Positions 20,940-33,453 of a stretch of 64,000 nt of DNA are shown here, piece by piece. Position numbers and translations under genes: made by a program. The notes beneath the pieces were generated by a model, which saw only the letters and a list, made by a program, of their open reading frames with translations, was not told the DNA's origin and did not search any database. How positions within the stretch are numbered: position 1 is the first letter of the stretch; each line of letters begins with the position of its first letter. Source of the DNA: Anolis sagrei (lineage: Eukaryota; Chordata; Lepidosauria; Squamata; Anolidae); the NCBI RefSeq assembly GCF_037176765.1, contig NC_090025.1, positions 167,264,822 through 167,328,821 of the forward strand. The letters run 5' to 3'.

Positions 20940-23730
20940 GTAGTAGTTTAATAATCTTTTGCTGTGGTCACAATCTCTCCAAAACTTCCACTATCCCATT
21001 CTACCCATTGTTAGGCCTGAAAGAGAATTTTTTTGTGGGCTACTTGTTCAGCTCTGCATTCTGCAAGGGTGACAATCATTAGATCAAATTTTTGGGCTCA
21101 CTAGTAGTCTGAAGGCCACATGTTGCCATCAAAGAACATAAGATTTTTTTGTAAGATGGTCTCACTTGTAAACTAGAAGGCAACATCAGAGTATGATCAA
21201 TATACATAGACATGTTGCTTTTGTTATTGTTTGCCCTTAAGTCCTTTCCAACTTTTGATGACCCTGTCTTATGTTTGGTGCCCTGTCCATCGGCTTGTGG
21301 AGCCCCTCCAGGTTTTGTTTCTCCCTGTGCTGTTTAACAGGGGACAGAAGTGGGAGGGACATCTGGATTTTTTGGAGTTCTGTGTAACCAGTATGCTTAT
21401 AACACCCAACACTATCTCTCCATCAGTGGATTCAAACTGCATGTGGGGAAAAAAAATCTCATCTAAACATTAGAAAGAAGTATTTCATTAGAAGAGCTGT
21501 CCAACAGCAGAATAAATTATCTCAGAGGATGGTAGATTCTCTTTTGATGTATTTTAACAGAAGCTGGGTATATCTCAGGAATGCATTACTTGTGTGTTTG
21601 TTCATATCATAGGTTCATTGGAATTGGATTCTAACCATGTGTGAACAACCATAGACTTCTCATTTCTGTTGTGTACCTTTCACGTATCTCATTCTCTGTT
21701 CTTGACTCCATACCTTCAGAAGCATACCTTCATATAAATAGTTTTTAAAATCTAATAAGCTAGGGGATGAAATCTGCCTTTGTATACCTATAGTGTTGGG
21801 TAAGTTACCAATATTTTAATTCCCCCATGTGAGAACATGACACGTTGCATTTTCGTTGTGTTATATGGAGAAACAAACAACTTTTTATTCAAATAGGTCT
21901 TGGGTACCCAAGCTGTTATTACTGAGAAGAATTTTGTGACCTGTGAGAAGTTTCAAAGGAATCCAGTATGGAAAGCAAGAATGGTGCACCAGGATAATTA
22001 CATTTCAGTACATAAACCATTGTGGTTTAGGTGCAAGGAAGCAAGAGAAAGGGTAATGTATCAATAGATCTCACACATTTGTCCTTTCAAAGCAGAAATC
22101 TAGCCATGGTAGACTGGAACTGGGGGAAAAGAAAACCATAATGAAAGAGAACCAGTAGTTAATTCTCTCCCCCCCCCCCCCCCCCCACCATAAGAAAGAA
22201 AAGCTAATTATAGGGAGATTCATCAATAATCTCCAGCTGTGCTCAGTTGGCAGTAGTTTGGTGGGCTGAACCTATACCAAGAAAAGTTTTAATTAACATT
22301 GCAGGGAAGCCTTACAAAATGAAATGTACTTACGAGTGTTACAGAAAGAAATTATATTGAGAAAAGGTGTTGCACCATGATTCCTGTTATATAGAACTAC
22401 TCTCTTAATTTTGTTCCCAGCACTCGTTGAGAAAGCAATGCAAAAAGATCCTGTATGGAAACAATCACTGTTGCTGTGTCTTTTCTTCCAGTTTGTATTC
22501 ATTCATTGTTTTCAGCAGAGCACGACTTCCCCGTCCTCCTTCCTTTCTTCGGACAACACTGACATCATCATCAGTGTCATAGAATAGAAGTGTCCCTTGG
22601 GGGAAATGTGGTTTCTTGGCAAATGATGCATTGCCATATGTCATATTTTAATTCCCTGTTAAAATGGAAGGAGAGCAAATAAATATACTTCATTAAGCTC
22701 CTCCATCCCATCCCAATTTCTGTGAATGCGTAGAGCCCTTGCAAAGAAGAAAGGTGACGTTGCTATATTTTGATACCACACCGACGTCAACAGATACTCT
22801 CTGTGTGTGTACCATCCTCTTCTGTTTTCCCCTTGTGCTTCCTAGAGCTTGATACAGTCACAGCAGGACACAGTAGCCAGAGGCCATTTGCAAAGAAACA
22901 CACAGAGGACCAAGATTTTACAAAGGCTTCCAGATTAAAGGCCTTCATCAAGAATTGGAAAGCATGGTAATGGCATGGAATAGCTTTAACTGCCATTGCT
23001 CAATGCTTTGGAACCATGGGAGTTACCATTTTTCTCTATCAGTTCTTCTCTAAATAGTGCTGAGGCCTCACCAAAGTACGACTGTCATGATTCCACAATA
23101 TTGAACCATAAAAGTTAAGGTCATCAGACTGCATTAATTATACAGTGTGCATCCATAAGAAAGAAAAAGTGATCAGTCCTCATAAAATGTGTGGTCTGTT
23201 TTGCATCCATTAGGCCTGTATTGAAGCCCATTGTTTGCTATGTTCCTACCTCATGCTCGTACAGCGTATATCTACATTTATATAATTCCATGCTAGTATC
23301 ACTGTACCACACTTCTGCCAAATATTATGCAATTAATTGTGCATTTGTCAATGTACCAGCTCACAGTCTTACTGCATAATATGCACTGTACAGTAGTTGA
23401 GTTTCCCGTTTCTTCAATACAGCTTCTTGTCATAATTTACTCTCTGGAGTAAATTTAAATTCATGAGATTCAGTTATCCAGGAATGTGCAGCTCCAGATG
23501 ATTATGGTCTCTGTGGGTGCAGGAAGCTGGAAGCTGAGAGTGTGATGGGATCTGCTTCCCAGTAAGAAATTGCAGATGCTGAAGACATGTCTTGGGCTGA
23601 TGAAAGTTTAGAAAAAAAACAAGATCTAAACTCCACAAGCTTATCATCTTCACTTTGGGTCCTGGTATAACTCTGGGTATAATTTTATTTCCATTATAAG
23701 GGGTTCTGCTAATAACCAAGTTGTTTTTTT
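20940..23730. other. Intergenic with worn repeat fragments
   Basis: No gene seen. Fragments noted are a possible old SINE piece near 21222-21330 (cttaagtcctttccaacttt), an old sense CR1 end at about 21460-21625 (catctaaacattagaaagaa, gagctgtccaacagcagaa), and a C run of 17-18 near 22170-22187. Confidence 0.45.
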
Positions 23731-23734
23731 CTTT

Positions 23735-24805
23735 CAGGTCAGAAGTGACTTGAAAAACTGCCAAGTTGCTTCTGATGTGAGAGAATTTGCTATCTGCAAG
23801 GACGTTGCCTAAGGGACAGATGGGTTGATGTTTTACCACCCTTGTGAGAGGCTTCTCTCATGTCCCCACATGGGGAGCTGGATTCGACATAGGGAGCTCA
23901 TCCGCGTTCTCCCTGGATTCTTTTTTAAAAAAATATTAAATCTTTTGTTGTTGTTTTTGTTGTTGTTGTTAACTGAGTTTAGACAGATTCTTGCACAAGG
24001 GGCTCATACCCATCAACCCGTTCAACCTTAGCACCAGTTTCATCACTGGATGGCTTTCCAGCACCACCACCTTCACCATGCAGTTTCATCAGCTTGCCCA
24101 ATTCGAATTTGGGTTTCTTAAGCATCTTCTTAAGTTTCTTAAGCATTTTCTATATCTTTACCAATGCTGTCTGGAATCCCGGCTTTGGTTCCCAGCTTGG
24201 CGCTATGGCGGTTGGCAAGAACAAGCACCTCACGAAAGGAGGCAAGAAAGGCACCAAAAAGAAAGTGGTTGATCCTTTCTCAAAAGAAGGACTTTGTATG
24301 ATGTCAAGGCCCCAGCAATGTTTAATATTTGAACATTGGGAAGACATTAGTCACCAGGACTCAGGGAACAAAAATTGCCTCTGATGGACTTAAAGGCCAC
24401 GTGTTCGAAGTAAGTCTTGCTGACCTACAGAATGATGAAATTGCCTTCTGTAAATTCAAACTGATCACTGAGGATGTGCAAGGAAAGAATTGTCTGAACA
24501 ACTTCCATGGCATGGACCTGACACGTGACAAAATGTGTTCAATGGTCAAAAAATGGCAGACAGTGATTGAAGCCTATGTTGATGTCCAAACCACAGACGG
24601 GTACTTTCTGCGCCTTTTCTGTCTTGGCTTTACCAAGAAGTGTACCAACCAGATTCGCAAGACTTCCTATGCCCAGCACCATCAGGTCCGTCAAATCCGG
24701 AAGAAAATGGTGGAGATCATTTGCAAACAAATGATCCGAAAGAAGCGTTCTCCCTGGATTCGAACCTACAACCTGTCGGTCTTCAGTCCTGCCAGCACAA
24801 GGGTT
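23735..24805 (-). mobile_element. tRNA-derived SINE split by an RPS3A retrocopy
   Basis: The left part at 23735-23920 (gaagtgacttgaaaaactgc, ggacgttgcctaagggac, ggggagctggattcgac) and right part at about 24762-24802 (gaacctacaacctg, tcagtcctgccagcacaag) correspond to the SINE at 29671-29934. B-box-like GGTTCGAATCC is split by the insertion. The far end is cut off by the L2 at 24803. Confidence 0.7.
23904..24761 (-). pseudogene. RPS3A: RPS3A processed pseudogene with 5' inversion
   Basis: The retrocopy is of the mRNA for ribosomal protein S3A, a 40S subunit component of about 264 residues. On the plus strand, about 24179-24744 holds the mRNA's 5' part: a bit of leader, then [49 protein letters not shown] and QVRQIRKKM, to about residue 172. 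On the minus strand, 24178 down to about 23965 holds the 3' part ([37 protein letters not shown] and stop) and an A-rich tail to 23921. The parts lie in opposite orientation with the 5' part inverted, the pattern called twin priming. A perfect 17-bp target duplication GCGTTCTCCCTGGATTC flanks the whole (23904-23920, 24745-24761). It has no introns. A frameshift after DPFSK and a loss in the C-terminal part make it non-functional. Confidence 0.9.
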
Positions 24806-25145
24806 TATTTATTTATTTATTTAAAACATTTATATTCTGCCCTTCTCACCACACAGGGGGCTCAGGGCAGAGCACAACATATATACAGCAAACATTCAAT
24901 GCTGGGACACAAAACCATAAATATATACAAGCATTAAAATCACTTCTATCCACATTAAAATCAGTTGCTTTAAAACCATCTCAGGACACCATTTTGCCTC
25001 ACTGCACTGCCCCAAAGGCTTGGTCCCACAGCCAGGTCTTCACCATCCTTCTGAAGGACAGGAGGGAAGGATCTGACCTAATATTGCCAGGAAGGGAGTT
25101 CCATAACCGGGGGGCAATCACTGAGAAGGCCCTATCTCTCATCTC

Positions 25146-25578
25146 CTCTCCCAAAAGTATACCTTTTTCATTGCTATCTCATCCTGAGTTTTATCATTTT
25201 ATGTCGTGCATTTGGCCCACTCACTCTGTTTGATTTTCCATTATGTTATTTTGCACTGTTTATTTTACCTGAATGTTTTATTTAATTTATTGTGATGTTA
25301 TTTTTGTTGCTCTGTATTTTCATAGAATCATAGAATCATAGAAACAAAGAGTTGGAAGAGACCTCATGGGCCATCCAGTCCAACCCCCTGCCAAGAAGCA
25401 GGAATATTGCATTCAAATCACCCCTGACAAATGGCCATCCAGCCTCTGTTTAAAAGCTTCCAAAGAAGGAGCCTCCACCACACTCCGGTGTGGTGTAATG
25501 TAATGTATCGCCGGGCTTGGCCTCATGTAAGCCGCTCTGAGTCCCCTTTGGGGAGATGGTGTTGGGGTATAAATAAAG

Positions 25579-25619
<41 letters not shown>
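25146..25619 (+). mobile_element. L2-type tail with ATT microsatellite
   Basis: Sense tail: 'gttttatttaatttattgtg', then (after the CR1) 'gccgggcttggcctcatg', 'taagccgctctgagtccc', 'ggggtataaataaag', and a (TTA/ATT)n run at about 25571-25619. It is inserted in the antisense L2 and hosts a CR1. Confidence 0.65.
25319..25489 (-). mobile_element. CR1 LINE 3' end
   Basis: It starts with the reversed terminal repeat (catagaatcatagaatcat), then 'gagttggaagagacctcatg', and ends at 'caccacactccgg'. It interrupts the L2-type tail and is therefore the youngest layer here. Confidence 0.88.
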
Positions 25620-25829
25620 CCCTACCAAATGTGCCTGTGATGGTGGTGGGACCAAGAGCAGGGTCTCCCCAGAAGATCTTAGTTTCTGTAGTGGTTCATA
25701 AAGGGAGATGCGTTTGGACAGGTAAACTGGGCTGGGGCCATTTAGGGCTTTATAGGCCAAAGCCAGCACTCTGAATTGTGCTCAGAAGCAAACATGCAGC
25801 CAGTGGAGCTGACGTAACATGGGAGTTGT

Positions 25830-27055
25830 ATGCTATGATGACTGGGACTTCTGGGAGTTGATATGCATGCATACTGGAGGGACAAAGTCTCCTCACTCAT
25901 TAAAGTATGAAGATCTGAATAAGTGCTGCTCTTTCTTCCCCCTTCCTTTCCTTTTCCTGCTTCTCTCTCCCCCTCCTTCTGTTCACAGAGTATTCATTGA
26001 CCTCACAGCACTTGTAGTTCAAAGAGCCAACCCAGTGGGCTTCTGGAACCAAAAAAAGGATGCATAACAGTTGAAGAACTGAAAACAGGCTGCTCTAAAG
26101 ACTCAGCAGCATCTGAAGTTAAACAATAAAAAAGAATGGAAGAGCAAATGCATCTCCAGGTTTCCATGGTAACCAATGAATTGGCACAGAGAACTTCATT
26201 GTACACTTGAACTCCCAGCCGTGCGTGGAGTCCTGTCACTCTCCAGCACGTGCCGCTCTCAACAATGGCCTGTTTGCATCCATATTCAGGACTCATACAT
26301 CCCACCTGGATGCAGAGCTCTGCCTTTCATCCCTGCCTAGTGCTGCTTGACAATATTGTTGTCACACACTGCGGTCAGAGAAGTGTATCGGCACAGCCAT
26401 CACTTGTAAGTGGTCAGCAAAAGAGGTGGACGAGAAGCAAAGTTAGATCACCAAAACAGAAAAAGATCAGGAAGGGAAATAATAGCAGTGAAATGACTAC
26501 TGCAGGAGTGAACAACTTGATGTTCTACAGATGTTGCCCATCTTTCCTCACTTCTAGATATGTTAGGATGATCAGAGCAGCAACTCAATAACATGTGTAG
26601 CATGACAGGTTGTCCACACCTGAATCTTGCTCTCTTTCAAGGGGATTCATGGCCGTTAGCATATCTTGCTTCTCACCAATAACCATATAGCACCTAACCT
26701 GCCATCATCAACCTGCTTAATGGCTTCCTTATTTTGCCACAATATGAGGGTTTATCCATGATTTTAGCACAAGAGCCCAACAATGCTCTATATTCACATT
26801 ACCAATAGGATTGGTTTCTCTCCTCGCACAGTCTCCAACCAGCTATGTCATGTGAGAGACAGGTTTTTATACATCCCATCATTGCTGATGAAATGTTGGA
26901 GTACACACAATGAGACAGAACTCTCTCTATGCATTAAGGAAGATATCAATATGATGAATATAATTAAAACTATAATAGCTTTAAAAGTATCATGCCAAGC
27001 AGCACTGGGGTTGGAACTATTTAAGAAACAAAGATGTTCTTCGAATATGCAGGAT
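25830..27055. other. Intergenic, nothing recognised
   Basis: No gene, repeat family or RNA gene was recognised. Confidence 0.45.
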
Positions 27056-27059
27056 GTAT

Positions 27060-27388
27060 TCTGGTGGCACAGTGGGTTAAACCGCTGAGCTGCTAAATTT
27101 GTTGACCGAAAGGTCGCAGGTTCAAATTTGGGGAGTGGCGTGAGGTTCCGCTGTTAGCCCCAGCTTCTGCCAACCTAGCAGTTCGAAAACATGCAAATGT
27201 GAGTAGATCAATAGGTACCACTTTGGCAGGAAGGTAACGGTGCTCCATGCAGTCATGCTGGCCACATGACCTTGGAGGTGTCTACAGACAATGCCGGCTC
27301 TTTGGCTTAGAAATGGAGATGAGCACCAACCCACATAGTTACACACAACTGGATTTAATGTGAGAGGAAAACCTTTATCTTTACCTAT
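27060..27388 (+). mobile_element. Sauria-type SINE
   Basis: A tRNA-like head (ggtggcacagtgggttaaac, then ggttcaaatttggg at the B-box position), a body with 'agcagttcgaaaacatgcaa' and 'cttagaaatggagatgagca', and a BovB-like end 'aaaacctttatctttacct'. It is full length and worn. Confidence 0.85.
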
Positions 27389-27905
27389 TCCATCATTGAT
27401 ATATATCTGGTATATATTTTAAATAGTGATATTTCTGAGAGAGCGTAGGGATATGTATACTGGAGAATGCAGGGTCTGTGACTGAAATTTCCAGCCATCA
27501 GTCCCTGAAAAGATAAATATATGCATTCCTTGTAGCTTTACTAATTCAAATCTGCCCTGCATGATAATAAGACAGCACATATTACTTTGGATCAAATAAT
27601 GTGAAACTGCCTACTTGTATCCCCTTACATTCAAAAGAATTGACATAAGACAAGTAGCACATAATAGAAAGGCTGGGGTAGGACTCTTCCTCCTGGCATG
27701 TTAGTTTTTTATAGGCTGAAGAATTTGATGAAACTAAAATGAAAGATTGTTATTTATGTACCAGAGTCCTGCAGTCCCAGCAGAGTTGTAAAGGAGCACT
27801 TGGAATCTTGAATTTGAAAGGAGCCCAAAGAATTAAATTAAATGATTTTTGTGCCGGTTGGAAGCCCAATCATACTGGAGTATCAACCCCCCCCCCCAAA
27901 AAAAA

Positions 27906-28036
27906 AACATGGCCACATGACGTTGGAGGTGTATATGGACAACGCTGGCTCTTCAGCTTAGAAATGGAGATGAGCACCACCCCCCAGAGTCAGACATGAC
28001 TAGACTTAATGTCAAGGGGAAACTTTTACCTTTATA
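27906..28036 (+). mobile_element. Sauria-type SINE, 3' half
   Basis: Only the distal part is present (ggccacatgacgttggaggt, cttagaaatggagatgagca, gggaaacttttaccttta). A C/A-rich run precedes it at 27886-27905. Confidence 0.8.
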
Positions 28037-28518
28037 CACCAAACCTGGAAAATTAGTACAGTTGTAATACTCACACCCTCAAAGTAGGTTTTTTTTTTAG
28101 TACTTCAATTGTATTTTGAAAATAACATTTTAATTTCCTGTTTCTCAAATTAACTAAAACAATCCCTATTAAGTTTTTTTCTCTTTAAATTATCAAATTG
28201 CTACAAGATTGTAGTTCCTCTTGTTGCTACCTCAGTCCCTGCAAGTAAGCACAAACACATGAGACAGCATGTAAACTGTGATTTCTCTCTTCCAACATTT
28301 AAAGAGGGTAAAATTAACTAAAAAGTTAGATGTCACCCGTTCATCTAAAATAATACTATGTAACAAAAATTGGAAAAAAAATATGTTCCTGGTTTGAAAG
28401 TGTTATTTCCTGTTTAAATGTGCAGTACTTATTTTAAAGTAGTCGTGACTCGTTACATTCCAGAAACTTCATTTTTCTGACTGCCACAAATTATGTTGAA
28501 TTGGTTGTGACTCTATGA

Positions 28519-28653
28519 CAGTGGTTCTCAACCTGGGGTCCCCAGATGTTTTTGGCCTACAACTCCCAGAAATCCCACCCAGTTTACCAGCTCTTAGGAT
28601 TTCTGGGAGTTGAAGGCCAAAAACATCTGGGGACCCCAGGTTGAGAACCACTG
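28519..28653. mobile_element. hAT-type MITE with perfect 8-bp duplication
   Basis: The ends are CAGTGGTTCTCAACCTGGGG and its inverse, with CTCTATGA duplicated exactly at 28511-28518 and 28654-28661. The palindromic interior matches 8351-8485 and 60401-60535. Confidence 0.9.
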
Positions 28654-29670
28654 CTCTATGAGATATTTATTGAAAAGCTATAGCAAAATGTGATGCAGGA
28701 AAAACAAAGTATTTTGCAGTTGAATAAACTTTACCATTCTTAAAATAATAGAACCATTTAGGAAATGCCATTTGTAACCCAGGAATAAAAATTGTGTTAC
28801 ATAATGTAATATAACTTAAATATGTTGGAAGTGAAAGGCATCAATGCATATGTAAATAATGATTGAAGGAGTTCTAGGCAGCATGCCTGCTCTTTTGTTT
28901 CACCTGTTTTTTCTCTTTGATCTAGGACGCTCAAGCCTTTTTTTACTTCTTTTCTGCCTGAAAAGCTCACTTCCCCAAATATTATTCTTTTATCTCCCTT
29001 TGTCTAGGAAGGGAACATCAACAAGGTTCCTGCCTCTTGGAAGGCTTACATCAAAACACAAGAACCAGCCTTAGGGACTCTTCTACTAAAATATAGATAA
29101 TCTTTTTTTTTTTCATTTTCTATCCCAAATGTATCAATGGATTCTGCATCTATGATTTGAATTTTAAAAAAATATCCCACAACTCAACCTTGATTTTGTC
29201 ATTTTATACAAAGGACACCATTTTACTATTGCATATAATTGGGCCTCAGCATCCCGATTTTGGTATCTATGGAGGATCCTGGAACCAAACCTCAGCCAAA
29301 ACCATGCGCTCCTCTGTAAACATCTGGACTGAGAAGGTTTTGAAATGTGAACCTGGACTTTAACTACACTTGGCTTCTTGTTCTTGCGCAAAAAAAGGGA
29401 GCAGAGAAGCAATTAAAGATGCTTTAATTCCATCCATATACATATGCACTTTGAATGTCAGGCCAATTAACAATGGCTTTTTCTTCAGAACCCAAAAGCT
29501 CTGCAGATTACTATTTGGGAAATGTCAACTAGACTGAAACATGTGTAATTGGCAAAATGGCATGTGTGCCAACCCCAGGATTATCAGAGCAGTAGGCCAC
29601 TCTGATGTTCCTACACTGAAACAATGCAGCATGATATTACAGTGATGGGGTAGGCAACACCACTCTACAG

Positions 29671-29934
29671 TTTTTTCCGTTGTCAGGAGTGACTTAAGAA
29701 ACTGCAAGTCGCTTTTGGTGTGAGAGAATTGGGCGTATGCAAGGACATTGCATAGGGGACACCCAGATTTTTTGATGTTTTACCATCCTTGTGGGAGTCT
29801 TCTCATGTCCATGCATGGGAAGCTGGAGCTGACAGAAGGAGCTCATCCACGCTCTCCCCAAATTTGAACCTCTGACCTGTCAGTCTTCAGTCCTGCCGGC
29901 ACAAGGGTTTAACACATTGTGCCACCTGGGTCTC
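29671..29934 (-). mobile_element. tRNA-derived SINE (second family)
   Basis: On the minus strand the head is 'ccaggtggcacaatgtgtta' (A-box region), followed by 'gaggttcaaatttgg' (B-box) and a long body ending 'cactcctgacaacgg' and an A-rich end. It is intact in outline. It is a different family from the Sauria-type copies, with a different body and tail. Confidence 0.75.
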
Positions 29935-31300
29935 AAACCTATTTTTTTCTTCCACCGTACAGTTTATTTCCAATTTGCTACATCCTCTGCTGCCCACAAG
30001 TGTTTTTTTCCAACAGCAATCTGGATGTATTGACATGAGGAAGTGACATTTTTTACACTGCTTTGTTTGACCTGTTACTACCATTTGAGATTTGTGTGTC
30101 TTTTGTTCAAGGAACACGTTTTTCTAAAATGGTTTGGTCAGAAGCCTTGAATACTTTCATTTTCCTGGGCATCACATCTCCTGGATGGTATTAGCCAATT
30201 TTATCTCCTTTGCTTTTCTCAGTAAATGTTTAATTCATTCCTTGAAAATTAGAAGATGCCAGTTTTCAGAGTGGAGTGCCCTTGAGAATGAAAATAAAAT
30301 CCCTTCTACACTCTAATGCAAGCTAAGAATGTGAAATGTGCTGATTTGAAATATGTTATTGCTTCCAATTTATTAAAATGTTGAATATGGATAGATCAAT
30401 TTAGCAACTTAGTCCCTTGGTTCATTTATTTAGCCTCCAATTCTATACGTAGTTGGGAATAAGTTCCTTCCAGCTTCATGGGAATTACTGAAGTAAACAT
30501 GCATAGCATTGGGATCTGGTTATTTCTCAGCTTGTTTTTTTGTTTTTGTATTGTTTTTTTTAGCAGCTTAGAATGTTTATTTACTCTTGTACAAGTCTAG
30601 AAATTGAATCAAAGAATTGACCCAAAAGACTGGTTGGGCATATCCACAGGTCAATGTAAGTTAGTAATCTACTTTAACTCTGATCAAAAAAGGAACCACT
30701 CTCCTCTCTGAATAGAGTAGCAAAAGGCAAGAGGTTAATATCCCTGGAAGAACCCAAAGAAGCAACAAACCCCTCTACTCTCTCCACTTTGGAGCCACGT
30801 CTGTTTTTTTTTAATGTCCGCGAAAGAAAATGGCAGTGGCAGTGGACAGGGGCAGCTGGACCCAAGTAAACATTGGTGCTTGCCCTCTCCATAGAAAAAC
30901 CCTCAAAATTCACAAATCATATCAAAATCCATAATTTTGGCCTCTTAATCTGCCCTCAATTTATACATGACTCCTGTACAACAGGAGCCCTGTATTCAAT
31001 CTAGTAACTCTATCCACTAGGAGGGCCAGGACATCAACTACTACAGCTGCCCAATGAAGCACCCTGACTATGGGAATGAAAGTGTCCTCCCATCCTTAGG
31101 CAAGCCAAACTAGAAGTGCTTGTTACCCCCTGCATAATGCACCTAACAGTTGTCCTGTCGCCCTCTGCCTTCTTTGTGGCTGGGAACACTGTGGGTATCT
31201 CCACTGAGAAGCTTATTAGGTATCAGGTTTAGAGGAATGGAGGTAGGTGAATCTGCCATTTCCTTGCGTCCTTTTGTGTACAGCCAGGAGCACCTTTCTT
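29935..31300. other. Intergenic, nothing recognised
   Basis: No gene, repeat family or RNA gene recognised. T runs near 30530-30560. Confidence 0.45.
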
Positions 31301-31302
31301 GT

Positions 31303-31790
31303 TTATTTATTTATTTATTTACAGCATTTATATTCCACCTTTCTCAACCCTCAGTGGACTCAGGGTGGATCACAATGCACATATACATGGGAAGCATTCA
31401 ATGCCATAGACACACAACATATATAGACAGAGACACATTGGCTATTAAACTTTCCAGCTTCATAAAGGTGTGCTTTTTGAATTCTGGCCACCGGGGGAGC
31501 TGTCGCTTCACCATCCACTTGTGACACCGATGGAGTACTTCCTCAGTCTTTTGCACGCTGCTGGGGAGTTTTATGGCATCGTAAATTAGCCTCCCCGCAT
31601 AAGCGGTACCTAAATTTCCTACTTGATGGATGCAACGGTCTTTCAGGCTGCAGAGGTAAACAGCAAGCTAAACAATGGCTGGAAGCTCACCCCCACCCTA
31701 TCTGGCTTTGAACTCATGACCTCTTGGTCTCTAGTGATTTTAATGCAGCTGACTCCCAACCAACTGAGGCACAACCTGGTTCTGCACCAC
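31303..31790 (-). mobile_element. Unclassified repeat with (TAAA)n tail
   Basis: The reversed (TTTA)n run at 31303 is followed by 'acagcatttatattccacct', 'actcagggtggatcacaatg' and, further on, 'gaactcatgacctcttggtc'. The first part resembles L2-type tails. The distal part I recognise only as common in lizards, without a firm class. Confidence 0.45.
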
Positions 31791-31829
31791 AATCCGGTCC
31801 ACCCAGTAGTGCTTACCCAGCTGCCTGAG

Positions 31830-31850
31830 TGATACACACACACACACACC
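31830..31850. repeat. (CA)n microsatellite
   Basis: About ten CA units. Confidence 0.85.
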
Positions 31851-31859
31851 CATCCATTG

Positions 31860-33155
31860 CACAATCAGCTCCTGGCAAATAACTGAGGAGAGGCACCTGA
31901 TACTAATTCACTAGAATCCTTGAAGGAAAAAGCAAAAGTATTCTAAAATGTGTGATGCTGATGTGTACAGAAACTAACACCCTACAAAACCATGGGATTG
32001 TTTTTGTTATAATGCAGTAGTATCAATCACTCTCTGACCAGATTTTTTAGCTCTTCCTAAGATTTTAAATGAGGCTCTCTGGATGTTGATGTCACAAAGT
32101 CAAGAGAAGCATCAGCTTCCATCGGCATCTGATCACCATCATCGCCTACCTCGTCACCCTCTAGGGTCCATGCCTCTGGCAAGCCTGAGCAAGTTTCGAC
32201 ATGATTAGAAATTCATTTTTGTGGTATTTTAACAGACTGAGTCTCTGTTACATGTTACATAATGTTGGTTATGGCTGTCAAAGATAAGAGCAATCTAAAA
32301 AAGTTATGCAAGTTACTGTCAAGCAAGAAAATGTTTCAAAATTTTGCAATAATTGCAAAACAAAAATGGGCCTTTTCTCAAAAACCTTACGGAATGTGAC
32401 AATTTTGAAGCTATTTATGTGGTCAACATTTAAAAAATCTATCTAGTACACAGAAATTGTAAAGGAAACAAAATACCTGTCTTCTTTTCGGCCATTAGAA
32501 GCATCACTGAGCCTGATGCAATCTTCTGGTTAGTAGAAGAGTGAGTGATGAAGCTCGTTTTTATGTTGCCAGATGCCAGTGGTGTCAACAATGCTCTGCC
32601 TAATTGTAACATAACTCCTTGCACCATTGTGGCAGGCTGAACTGCATACTCTATTAGCCCTAGTATCCCAACCAATGATAATGGATCATGGGCATTGCAA
32701 TCCGCCATCATATGGAAGGTTGTGCATTTTCAAAGTAGCCTTGCCAATTAATAAACATCAAAACCAGAGACAAAGTAGCATCTCTGATTCCAATAAAGTT
32801 CACATTTCTAATGGGCTGAACAGATTCTATTTGCTAAACAACCAGTTCACTGTTGCCGTTTTTGTAATATATTCAAACAACTTTGTGTTTTTTTATTTCA
32901 AAGGAATGTGTGAAAGATCATCTGCTGGTCTCTTTCCCATCCTACCCTGTTGTCATAGCTGGGAAAGAGAGGTGGCAAATGATGGCCTATATTGAGGGTA
33001 CATGAGAATGTCTTTAAAGGCCTCCTCAAAACAACTGTCTACCCTGCTAAATAGCTACGTTAGGAAAAGGACCTGTAATTCATATGCTTTGCCTACAAAA
33101 GGTTTTGAGTGTAATTCTTTGCATCTCCAGTTGCAAGAATTAGGTAGCAAAATAT
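31860..33155. other. Intergenic, nothing recognised
   Basis: A 90-residue minus-strand frame at 32439-32711 has no recognisable domain or splice context and was not called. Confidence 0.4.
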
Positions 33156-33157
33156 TT

Positions 33158-33453
33158 AGTGGGTTAAACCACTGAGCTGCTGGTTGGTGGTTCGAATCCA
33201 GGTAGTGGGGTGAGCTCCTGTTGTTAGCCCCAGCTTCTACCAATCTAGCAGTTCGAAAACATGCAAATGTGAGCAGATCAATAGGTACTGCTTTTGTGGG
33301 AAGGCAACGGCATACCATGCAGTCATGCTAGCCACATGACCTTGTAGGTGTCTACGGACAATGCTGGCTCTTTGGCTTAGAAATGGAGATGAGCACCACC
33401 CCTCAGAGTCGGACACGGCTAGACTTAATGTCAGGGGAAACCTTTACCTTTAC
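33158..33453 (+). mobile_element. Sauria-type SINE
   Basis: GTGGGTTAAACCACTGAGC (A-box), GGTTCGAATCC (B-box), 'agcagttcgaaaacatgcaa', and the end 'ggggaaacctttaccttta'. The 5' few bases are missing. Confidence 0.87.

Larger units (their letters stand above)
24803..25829 (-). mobile_element. L2 LINE split by nested insertions
   Basis: The antisense L2 variant begins at its (TTTA)n tail (24805) and runs to about 25145 (gaaggacaggagggaagg, gagaaggccctatctctcat). It resumes at about 25620 (aaatgtgcctgtgatggtgg, gaccaagagcagggtctccc, tttagggctttataggccaa). The interruption is another L2-type tail carrying a CR1. Confidence 0.75.

Noticed and set aside
24329-24937. Open frame of 202 residues with RPS3A sequence, as a possible gene
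   Set aside because: It lacks introns, its 5' and 3' parts lie in opposite orientation, it has a frameshift and is flanked by a target duplication, and its last third runs into a SINE and an L2.
27060-27140. tRNA gene (A-box and B-box-like sequences)
   Set aside because: The tRNA-like heads belong to SINEs with a long non-tRNA body, and no cloverleaf with a proper anticodon arm was seen. The same applies at 33.2, 50.7 and 57.8 kb.
32439-32711. 90-residue minus-strand frame as an exon
   Set aside because: No recognisable domain, no convincing acceptor and donor at its ends, and no expected gene at this position.
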